From Cydia pomonella (taxonomy: Eukaryota; Arthropoda; Insecta; Lepidoptera; Tortricidae), in contig NC_084723.1 in NCBI RefSeq assembly GCF_033807575.1, positions 5,709,247 to 5,773,246 of the forward strand: 64,000 nt of DNA, written 5' to 3'. A program made the position numbers and the translations under genes. This document shows, in pieces, positions 55,801-64,000 of the stretch; positions within the stretch are counted from its first letter, which is position 1; the number at the start of each line of letters is the position of its first letter. The notes beneath the pieces are model-generated. The model worked only from the letters and a program-made list of their open reading frames with translations. It made no database searches and was not told the origin of the DNA.

Positions 55801-58800
55801 AACAAACATAGTATGAACACCTATTTATCTCATCCTTTTTTCTCATACTTCTTAGTAGTCCTCCATTGTAGTGGACTGGCTGGCTCTGGCCCAAGAAGAA
55901 TATGCTTAGCTACGAGACTAAAGGGATGTTCATTGATTGATTATGAAATTCCTCCTTTCATCTCTAACAAAAACTGCATCTGTCCTGTGTAGTCAAGAAC
56001 AAACAGCCAAGTTCATAGTCAAGCTTTGTCGGGAAGATTGTTATCGATTAAGACCAAGTTAAGTATAAAACTAGTAAACATATAAAAGTAACATAGTTGC
56101 TAATAGGTCCCTAATGTAGTTCTGCTAGCGCGTCACAAGACGTCGTTTAGTCATAGACGAGCAACCAGAGAGAGAGCAGGTGATTGCAACACCGCACCGC
56201 TAAGGACGCTCCCCGGAATGAGAGAGAAAAAGAGAGAGAGAGGATGTCTCATATCACTAATGTCCTGTATGAGTGAGCGGTCAAGTTGCACCGATAAAAC
56301 AACACTCTCCTAAATTAAAAAGAGAGAGGTCGTCTTATATCACTAACCTGAAAGGCTTCTGTCCTGTATGAGTCCTAACATGAGCGGTCAAGTTCGCAGC
56401 TTGAGAGAAGCTCTTGTTGCAATCCCCGCACCGGTAAGGGCGCTCCCCGGAATGCGTTCGCAGGTGCGTCTTCAGCGTGCTAGGCCGGGCGTAGGTCTTC
56501 CCGCATATGCGGCAGAGGTTGGGCTTCTGCTCGTCGTCTTCTGAACAGCCGCTGAGTGCGCCTACCTGTGAATTATGGTACCTATGCAGAGTATGCTTAA
56601 GGGCTGGGTGTGTGTATCTTTTAACTGTCTATCTGTCTATAGGGCACACTTGGATTTTATATGGCAAAATTTACCATTACCCTATCTTAGGTAGGTATTT
56701 TTGTTTGTTTGTTTTTTATGTCCAGAAACTTTTTGCCTTGCTTAGCTAAACTGTGGAATGAACTGTCGCCTGCGGTATTTCCGGACCCATACGACCTTCA
56801 AGAAAAGAGCGTACTCCCACATCATCTACAATCTACAAACAAAATCTTAAAGACCGGCAACGCACTGACAACCCCTCTGGTGTTGCAGGTGTCTATGGCA
56901 TCAGGTGATTTGTCTGCTCGTTTGCCTCCTATATCATAAAATGTAGAGTTTTTAAAACTAAAAGCGATGACACTTGAATCGTGTATTTTTTGAAAAATCT
57001 GGAATGAAGCGCCCATTACCAGAATGCATTTTTAAACTTTTGTTTTTGAGGTGTGTCTATAGATACGAGCTTATTCAAAAATATATAGGGTAAAAGGTTC
57101 GTCAATTGACAAGTGTTATATTTTTAGCTAGGCAGGTAGCTTAACTACCTTAAAAGTGGCGCGCAGTATAAAAATGGTACTACATAAAACTTAGGTCTAA
57201 ACATAGAGAAATAAATAAGAATTGAATGGTCACTCCATACATGAGGTTCCTTACTTAATAATATTAAGTTGTATGAGAGGTATGGCAAGTGTTATTGAAT
57301 ACTTTTTAAGCTTATACTTATCTTTTTACAAATCAGTTTTGGCAAAGCTTATCGCTTAAAACTTATCATAAATAGGTTTTTATTGAGGTATAGAGTGAGC
57401 ACTCTATTTTTACTTATTTCTCTATGGTCTAAGTAAATAGTAGACTATTAACCAAGGGATGAATGGCACTCTTTTCTGTCGAGGTAGTTTGGCGCTCGAA
57501 CGCAGTGACAGTGTATTTAAACGACATGAGTAAGTACATGATACTACACGAGTATTTAAAAAATTACTTTGTATAAAGTATTTTTTGAGGGTACTTTCAA
57601 ATAACAATTTTGGTAAAAGTATCGTAATTTAAGGAATGGGGACAAGTTAAATATCAGAATGGAAATTGTACTACAAATCCATGTATGTGTGTGTGTGTGT
57701 GTGTGTCAGTGTAAGCATTTTTTTTTATATACTTTGTAATTACTTGTGAGTTCCTGTAATTGGCTCTCTGTATTAATCTTGTTGTCCTATTGTAAGTTTA
57801 ACGCTGTTGGGTCTCCTGAACATAATTAAATATCAATTTTCAATTGTGCTTATCGTAATATAAAAGAAAAACCATACTGGGAAAGTAAAATGTTCTAGTG
57901 CAGAAACGTACCACACACTTAATAGAAAAACAACGACCCACTTTCAGACCATAATAAATGAAAAGTTGAATTAAAACGCTCACCCGTGGATCGTGACTTT
58001 TGCTTAAGTCAAAACTTCAAAAGTCAAAGAAGACCTATAAAATGTTGCAATAAATCAATTGGAAATTGTGTAGGTATAAAAAAGTTTGTGTTCGTTCTTG
58101 GAACGTGATTCAGTGAACGAAATGCTACCGAAAATTATTCTTCTATAATTCTACAAACTTTACGAGTTATAAGGAAGTCTGGAAAAACAACAAGAAATCA
58201 AGGAATTCCTATAACAACTAGCAAACTATAGAAGCAAGTGTAAGCGACGAAATATAAATAAGAAAATAAAATGTACTCTACTATAGTTATCATGGAACCC
58301 TGGTTAAGAACTATTATTATATATGTGCCGTGCTTACACACCTGACCTAATAAATGCCACTAATATGTAGGTATCGTGACTCTGAAAATATCGATAAAAA
58401 GTACTTACCAAAAATATGTATACACGACTTTATTGCCCATATATTAAGATAGTGTGAACATATTTTTGGCACGTTTTTCGTATCATATCGATACTGTACA
58501 TATTTTATCTTACCTGAACTTTCCCACTAGCATTAACACACGCAGAATACGCGTACTCCTGCGAATGCATCTGTCCCTGATGATTCAATATATACCCATT
58601 CCCGATCTGTTCCTTCTGACTCTCCTGAACAAATAACCTAGATGGCGACCTTTTTAGCGACTGCATCTTTTGCCCAGCAAAGTTCTTCTGTTGAAACAGA
58701 TAGTTGTTTTGCTTCTGTGCATTTTGCAGTTGTAGAGGTTTGAACGAAGACGTGGCTGTGATGAGAGGGTCTGATTGGTTGGGGGTTCTGAAGTCAGCGG

Positions 58801-61800
58801 TGAAGGAGTAAGTGGCTGCTGGGTAGGAGTTTGGGCTTATCATGTTCTGAGTTTGCGGGTAGACCACGTTCACTGAGGGCGCTGAGGTGTTTTGGTTCCA
58901 TTGGACCTGTGGAAGAGAGAGGTTTTAGCGTAAAGCACTACTAGAACTAGATAGAAGTCAAATTTCACAAACAAGACATCTTCTTCAATCTATGAATTAC
59001 TATTTTGAAAATTCCCGGATGGTTCCTTATAAAAAGCGTTAATGTATTCATTGGATACAATGACGACACGTGCCGAAGCTCTTAGGGGTCCTTTTATGCG
59101 AGAGTCCACATACCCCGTTATTATCAGCTTATTAATATTACTCTGTAAGCATACTCGTAGTATTATCACAATTTTTGTGTACCGCTAATCTTTAAATAAG
59201 AGTGATTATTCGAGCGTTTCATCCGACCACTTTCTCAGATTCAATTTTGAAACATTTTAGTTGATGGACGTTCTGTTATAATTTTCTGTTAAAGGTCAAG
59301 TAGCAAATTCTACAAAATAACCTGAAATGTGTGTCTAGAAATTGAATCGCCCACAAAATTTTATGAATATAGCACAACCGCTTTTATGTTCGAAGTAAAA
59401 TTATTCAACAAATTTGCTAATAGTGGTCAATTGGGACCGTGCGAAGTGCGTGGTGGGGGTAAGTAAAGCGATCCCAGCGCATAAGGTGGTAAAAATTTGA
59501 ACTAACTGCGGATAGCGTCTTTAACATTTCGTACAATTATATGGCTCGAAATGAAACTTTGATTTACGATTACTCCTGAAATATTCATTTAAATTATATG
59601 GTGTAAGGGACCATTGTAATCTGTATGAAATGCTTAATATAACTAACGTATATATTTTGATAATTGTTAATAATGTATCCATGTAAATAGCTTTGCAAAT
59701 GCCACATATTACGTGATCTTTTTCTAGAAGTTAAGAATGGATATAGTAAGTTATCCTTAAAAGATAGACATTTCACATCGCGGACTTTTTTGTAGACCTA
59801 TGAATGAGAAACAACCCCACCATACATTGTGTTGTTATAGCTCAAACGGATTAGGCAGCGTTTTCGATTAAAGCTCCTAGCCAGCGTGATTTTTTCCGAC
59901 TACATCGTTATATTTCAAACAATTTACACAAAACCTTAACAAGTTATATACCTAAGCCTTCCTCAAGAATCACTCTATTGATAGATGAAAGTCGTATGAA
60001 AATCCGTTCAGTAGTTTTTAGTTTTGGAGTACTTTTATAAGATGTAGTGAATTGACGTTTTCCCCTAGAATTGCGGACACTAGGTTGCGTGACAGTCGTG
60101 CACGCTCCGATTTATATAAATGCTCGTGACTTGTGTTGTTTCTTGAAAATTTATGTACTTGAGAACAAAGTTGGTCCGGCGGGCAGCCGTACATAGTAAT
60201 AATATGTTCATGGACACGTTGACGGACATGGTCGGGAAGAGCGCTCCGTTAGCAGGGATCGGAAACCGGTATTTTTTGTATGGGAACGAAAACGGTATTT
60301 TTTCGTTCTTTGTTAATTATTTCATTCCTAATCGGGCAATTTAATAATACGAAGTCGTTATCTAAAAACACAACTGAGTCCTACATTTTGAGTATAAAAT
60401 AAACCGAAATATATGGTTATTTCGATGTTTTTGCAAATAACCGGTTCCGATCCCTGTCCGTTAGTGCTCGTACTTAGTAAGACAGCTTAGGACTTAGGTG
60501 ATGGTACCTGTGGACCCTGTAGTACCTGGGAGCAGAGTTGGTCGGGCGGGCAGCCGTGCATAGTCAGATTTATGGACACGTTGACGGACATGGTTGGGAA
60601 GAGCGCTCCGTTAGTGCTCGTACTTAGTAAGACAGCTTAAGTGGTGGTACATGTGGATCCTGTAGTACCTGGGAGCAGAGTTGGTCGGGCGGGCAGCCGT
60701 GCATGGTCATGTTCATGGACACGTTGACGGACATGGTCGGGAAGAGCGCTCCGCCATAATACTCGTAGAGCACGCTTAGGTGGTGTTACCTGTGGATTCT
60801 GTAGTACCTGGGAGCGGAGTTGGTCGGGCGGGCAGCCGTGCATGGTCATGTTCATGGACACGTTGACGGACATGGTCGGAAGAGCGCTCCGCCGTAGTAC
60901 TCGTAGTACGCTTAGGTGGTGTTACCTGTGGATTCCTTTGTACCCGGGAGCAGAGTTGGTCGGGCGGGCAGCCGTACATGGTCATGTTCATGGAGACGTT
61001 GACGGACATGGTCGGGAAGAGCGCTCCGCCGTAATACTCGTAGAGTACGCTGAGGTGGTGTTACCTGTGGATTCTGTAGTACCTGGGAGCAGAGTTGGTC
61101 GGGCGGGCAGCCGTGCATGGACTTCATGGACAAGGTGGTGTTATCTGTGGATCCTGTAGTACCTGGGAGCAGAGTTAGTCGGGCGGGTAGCCGTGCATGG
61201 TCATGTTCATGGACACGTTGACGGACATGGTCGGGAAGAGCGCTCCGCCATAATACTCGTAGATACGCTTAGGTGGTGTTACCTGTGGATCCTGTAGTAC
61301 CTGGGAGCAGAGTTCGTCGGGCGGGCAGCCGTGCATGGTCATGTTCATGGAGACGTTGACGGACATGGTCGGGAAGAGCGCTCCGCCGTAGTACTCGTAG
61401 TACGCTGAGGTGGTGTTACCTGTGGATTCTGTAGTACCTGGGAGCAGAGTTGGTCGGGCGGGCAGCCGTGCATGGACTTCATGGACAAGGTGGTGTTATC
61501 TGTGGATCCTGTAGTACCTGGGAGCAGAGTTAGTCGGGCGGGCAGCCGTGCATGGTCATGTTCATGGACACGTTGACGGACATGGTCGGGAAGAGCGCTC
61601 CGCCATAATACTCGTAGAGTACGCTTAGGTGGTGTTACCTGTGGATCCTGTAGTACCTGGGAGCAGAGTTCGTCGGGCGGGCAGCCGTGCATGGTCATGT
61701 TCATGGACACGTTGACGGACATGGTCGGGAAGAGCGCTCCGCCGTAGTACTCGTAGTACGCTTAGGTGGTGTTACCTGTGGATTCTGTAGTACCTGGGAG

Positions 61801-62053
61801 CAGAGTTGATCGGGCGGGCAGCCGTGCATGGACACGTTGACAGACATGGTCGGGGAGAGCGCTCCGCGGTAGTACTCGTAGTACGCTTAGGTGGTGTTAC
61901 CTGTGGATCCTGTAGTACCTGGGAGCAGAGTTGGTCGGGCGGGCAGCCGTGCATGGTCATGTTCATGGACACGTTGACGGACATGGTCGGGAAGAGGGGC
62001 GCTCCGCCGTAGTGCTCGTAATACGGGTAACCGCTGCCGCCGTTCACCATCAT
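52849..62053 (-). CDS. gl: Zinc-finger transcription factor Glass, six exons, 5' end outside window
   Basis: Glass is the DNA-binding factor required for photoreceptor differentiation in insects. Exons: 62053-61919, 58906-58514, 56565-56348, 55795-55712, 55346-55242, 52921-52849; 335 residues plus stop, phases consistent. The first exon here encodes [16 protein letters not shown], a Glass-specific motif; the next has [13 protein letters not shown]. Then come five C2H2 fingers: [68 protein letters not shown] and [17 protein letters not shown], linked by HSGERPY/HTGQKPF/HSGEKPY. Fingers 1-2 share an exon; 3 and 4 have their own; finger 5 is split. The protein ends soon after finger 5 ([10 protein letters not shown]), shorter than the Drosophila tail. 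The 62053 exon opens with ATGATG after an acceptor-like TTGTTAAG, so it may be an internal exon; known Glass proteins have a long N-terminus before this motif. A tandem array follows its donor. Confidence 0.95.
53127..53897. mobile_element. Large palindromic element (about 770 bp) in the last Glass intron
   Basis: Outer ends TAGTATTTTATACAATCGTG and CACGATTGTATAAAATACTA are perfect inverted repeats; the pairing continues through GCTTCGTTGCCTAA, the reversed GAGTCATC/GATGACTC and CCTAAATAAGTAATGAAAAT/ATTTTCATTAATTATTTAGG. The central part carries a GC-rich CGCCCGCCCGTCCCCCG segment and a GGTTCCGTAG-type fragment. Confidence 0.8.
53636..53702. mobile_element. GGTTCCGTAG-type element, short copy 3
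   Basis: TAGGGTTCCGTAGCCAAATG, then CGGAACCCTTATAGATTCG and CCGTCTGTCTGTCCG, inside the large palindrome at 53127-53897. Confidence 0.65.
54147..54166. other. Assembly gap (20 N)
   Basis: Exactly 20 unknown bases. The sequence right after it (TGCCCGAGCTAATTGT, AATCTGCCTTTACCTACCTA) repeats 52955-53030, so the gap sits at a duplicated segment. Confidence 0.95.
54388..54513. mobile_element. Palindromic repeat, inverted copy of 7385-7515
   Basis: ACGTTGTACGATACATGTGC, AATAGGTAATTCGCAA, CCCTTCGGTCGTGTTTTAAT and CGCACTTGTATCGTAATG match the reverse complement of 7385-7515. Confidence 0.75.
54845..54975. repeat. Inverted copy of 53430-53535
   Basis: GGGAGCCCATACATGAAAAG and AATTATAGTTTGGTATAACG mirror ACTATAATTGTGTACTTTTC and ATGTATGGGCTCCCACTCAA at 53455-53500. 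Together with 53127-53897 this makes a nested inverted-repeat cluster around the gap. Confidence 0.7.
56182..56290 (-). pseudogene. Decayed copies of Glass zinc-finger exon (fingers 1-2)
   Basis: Two blocks in the intron after the exon ending at 56348. 56182-56220 matches exon bases 56416-56454 (CGCACCGCTAAGGACGCTCC against CGCACCGGTAAGGGCGCTCC). 56244-56290 matches 56332-56399 (ATATCACTAATGTCCTGTAT, then GAGCGGTCAAGTT) with internal deletions. The blocks are in the order opposite to the exon, though both direct. That fits at least two former tandem copies with different parts lost. GA-rich simple sequence lies between them. Confidence 0.85.
56705..56940 (+). mobile_element. LINE 3' remnant in a Glass intron
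   Basis: The open frame carries [19 protein letters not shown], a signature found near the end of lepidopteran LINE ORF2 proteins, followed by the [11 protein letters not shown] terminus. There is no upstream reverse transcriptase domain, so it is a 5'-truncated remnant. Its orientation is opposite to Glass. A related, more decayed fragment is at about 410-560 (CGCCTGCAATATTTCCG). Confidence 0.7.
57681..57707. repeat. (TG)n microsatellite in a Glass intron
   Basis: ATGTATGTGTGTGTGTGTGT continuing to 57706, followed by a poly-T run. Confidence 0.85.
60158..62035. repeat. Irregular tandem array (about 13 copies) over a Glass exon end
   Basis: Direct copies of the exon encoding [22 protein letters not shown] follow the authentic exon. 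Donor-like CAG|GTAC sites lie near 60530, 60668, 60808, 60946, 61083, 61163, 61301, 61438, 61519, 61656, 61794 and 61919. Most units are about 137-140 bp; two are about 82 bp through the same internal deletion, and the block 61040-61395 is repeated as a whole at 61400-61760. The filler between copies includes ACTACAGAATCCACAGG and AACACCACC. Copies furthest from the exon are the most diverged (CTCGTACTTAGTAAGACAGC). One terminal copy is interrupted by a hAT-type element. Confidence 0.93.
60253..60456. mobile_element. hAT-type MITE inserted in the Glass array
   Basis: A 204-bp element with inverted ends CAGGGATCGGAAACCGGT and ACCGGTTCCGATCCCTG. It is flanked by a perfect 8-bp target duplication TCCGTTAG (60245-60252 and 60457-60464). 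No coding capacity. The end sequence and 8-bp duplication are diagnostic of hAT transposons. Confidence 0.92.
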
Positions 62054-62169
62054 CTTAACAATAGACTAATTATTAATATTCTACTTTCGTAACTTTTTGC
62101 CATAAATTATTTACATCATACTAAAGTTAATCAGTTCGTCGACTCTATTTAATTTTCTTTAAACAGTGA

Positions 62170-62255
62170 TTGCTGGTAGAGAATGCCTTTTGGCATTAAG
62201 TCCGCCTTTTGTACGATAAGTTTTATTTTGTGCAATAAAGTTTAAATAAATTGCC
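62170..62255 (+). mobile_element. LINE/SINE 3' tail upstream of the Glass exon
   Basis: Shares GCATTAAGTCCGCC and TTTGTGCAATAAAG with the tail at 9995-10125. Only the 3' end is present. Confidence 0.5.
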
Positions 62256-62739
62256 TAAAGATAAAGATGCTTGCTCGAAAAAGATATTATTTCATGCAGG
62301 TGTACTGAAGGACAAAGGCCTATATTTGTTACCGTGGGAGTTATGGATTGTGAAAAAAAAATATAACTCCCTAGTACTCCTAATTTTTTTGCTAGTAATT
62401 CATACGAATTAATTAACTAGGTATAAATGAGATTTACTTTTAAAATATTAAGGTTTTATAATGTTTTAAAATATTTAATTTGATTAATTTAATAGCCGTT
62501 TAGAATATTTTTACACAATTTTCAACTGTGGCTGAAGGTCGGGATAGGTCTGCGTGCCTTCGATTCCTAAACTGTCAAAACATGACAATATGGCGGATAA
62601 TTTGAAATGTCACCATATTTAAGAATACGCCAGCCTTCGGCTGTCGTGAATATATAGACTCTCGTGCAATATTTCACTTACCGCCTCCGTTGCACAATGT
62701 ACTATACTATTATTCTTCAAGTAGACATATTCCAATGCG

Positions 62740-62835
62740 CTTATGAACGTCAAATAAAGCTACACCGGCTCTAACCCTACACCTCTGACCCGAGAAGATT
62801 TAAATACCCCCTCAATTGGAGGAGGGTATTCCAAT
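62740..62835. repeat. Interspersed repeat, inverted copy of 1385-1480
   Basis: GCTTATGAACGTCAAATAAA and ACCGGCTCTAACCCTACACC mirror 1428-1475. Confidence 0.7.
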
Positions 62836-63498
62836 ATGGACCGCCCAGAAACTCGGCCTACTCATAAAGACCATTCTAGCGAGCTAAACCTCGGCATATG
62901 GGGCTGCCTTGTTTTATAAACGGCCTTCTAGCCTAGTAATAGATATCAAATCAATAAAGACCTTTAGGAATTTGAATGCCGTACTTGTAACCTACTTTAA
63001 ATAGCTTACAATAATCTAAATTGCTAAAATCGGGAAATCTCCTGCTATACATTTTTGTGCAACACTATAAATAAAGGCATTACGGTAAATTTTTAAAACG
63101 TAATAAGTATATATATCAGTATCCAGGCTAATTCGAACGTGAATCATGCGCGAATGACAGCTAAATGATATGATTCCAATATCATTCTAATATCAGTATG
63201 ACGTCAGTACAAGTTCGAATTGTCCTTTACGTCTAGTATCCATTATTCCATTTAAAGCCAATGTCGCATATCAGAAGCTTACGGAACTAACCCATTCAGT
63301 GCTAATGCTAAAGTCATTTTGCCTCTACAAAGCATTTCCGCTACATACCGGGAAACCCTTGTTATCGGCTACTAGGCAGCGCTACGAGCGTAGCTCGTCG
63401 GTGAATGAGTTAATTACGCTCGCTACGTACCCAACGTAGAATGCCGCTACGGGGGTAATATGCTACGGCGTAGCGTTCGGAGATATTTGATTATTTAC

Positions 63499-63750
63499 GG
63501 CCCGATTTGAAGAATGATTAAGACACGTTTAAGATCTTGGAAAGATCGATAACTAAACGACATGTCACAAGTGACGTTTATTTCGATTCCGCAGTGGTCC
63601 CAATAAGATCTATCTACGATTAGATATTTCTAACGTCAAAGTGACATTGACTGCCCGAATCAAGCTGCTTCTGTCAATCAATTATACTACATACAAACGA
63701 TATCTAAATGAGAACTTATCATTATCGTAACTCATCCTTCGAATCGGGCC
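63499..63750. mobile_element. GGCCCGATTCGAAGA MITE, copy 2
   Basis: Ends GGCCCGATTTGAAGAATGAT and CTTCGAATCGGGCC; the interior (AGATCTTGGAAAGATCGATA, TTTCTAACGTCAAAGTGACA) is the reverse complement of 34746-35011. Confidence 0.85.
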
Positions 63751-64000
63751 ATAGATCTAGGTTCTATAAGATACCCTATAATGTAGGTAGCCCAGCATGT
63801 ATCTTGCAGCTTGCATAGGAAATCAAAAATGATAACTGATTTGTACTCAAAATCGCCTATTTTACCAGATTTTTACAGAGATAATCTCAACTATTATACA
63901 ACGCGAAATGATCTAAACTGCAAATAAAATCCCATATAGCATTTCAATATCCGCCGCTACCAAAATACGAAGCCCCGAAATTCCCTCACAACTCTAATTA

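Larger units (their letters stand above)
62054..64000. other. Upstream intron or flank of Glass, no exon seen
   Basis: AT-rich, with a LINE/SINE tail, a dispersed repeat, an AT-rich palindromic stretch at about 63290-63480 and a MITE. No Glass N-terminal exon could be recognised, so those exons probably lie beyond the window. Confidence 0.5.

Overview
This is a 64 kb stretch of AT-rich insect nuclear genome, most likely from a moth or butterfly (Lepidoptera). The intron-rich genes encode proteins closest to insect families. The repeats are of the kind common in lepidopteran genomes: short elements headed GGTTCCGTAG with CAGACAGACAGA tracts, tRNA-derived SINEs, and LINE tails ending in GTGCAATAAAG. 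Introns and spacers are AT-rich, and several coding exons are strikingly GC-rich. The species is an inference. One 20-base run of N marks an assembly join.

Four conserved protein-coding genes can be rebuilt exon by exon, with splice phases that agree throughout. (1) NELF-A, minus strand, start at 10824, seven exons down to 1524; its 3' end lies outside the window. (2) An LRRC27-like leucine-rich repeat protein, plus strand, 11628-15470, five exons. It is head-to-head with NELF-A across an 803-bp shared promoter region that carries four ATCGAT motifs. (3) O-GlcNAcase (OGA), minus strand, 49146-23669, complete in 22 coding exons: GH84 catalytic domain, helical stalk and C-terminal acetyltransferase-like domain. 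(4) The eye-development zinc-finger factor Glass, minus strand, six exons from 62053 to 52849, with its N-terminal exons outside the window.

The most unusual feature is how these genes carry pieces of their own exons. Four large direct tandem arrays sit exactly at exon 3' ends, and each unit holds the end of the exon, its splice donor and a short filler: 19 x 126 bp in NELF-A, 16 x 160 bp in OGA exon 21, 42 x 120 bp in OGA exon 10, and about 13 copies of roughly 82-140 bp in Glass. Six further exons (OGA exons 5, 8, 15 and 22; Glass zinc-finger exon 3; LRRC27 exon 4) have one or a few decayed direct copies just downstream. So about ten of 40 reconstructed exons, in all four genes and on both strands, show the same event: an exon fragment re-copied in direct orientation on its downstream side. 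The NELF-A unit is a multiple of three and stays open in the gene's frame through all copies, so donor choice could change protein length.

The rest of the window is introns and spacers filled with mobile elements: a 5'-truncated LINE with an 11-bp target duplication in OGA, LINE remnants, SINEs, two hAT-type miniature elements with 8-bp target duplications (one inserted into the Glass array), a family with TACACCGTGTTT ends, and many palindromic MITEs. The spacers 15.5-23.4 kb and 49.2-52.8 kb hold no gene I can recognise.
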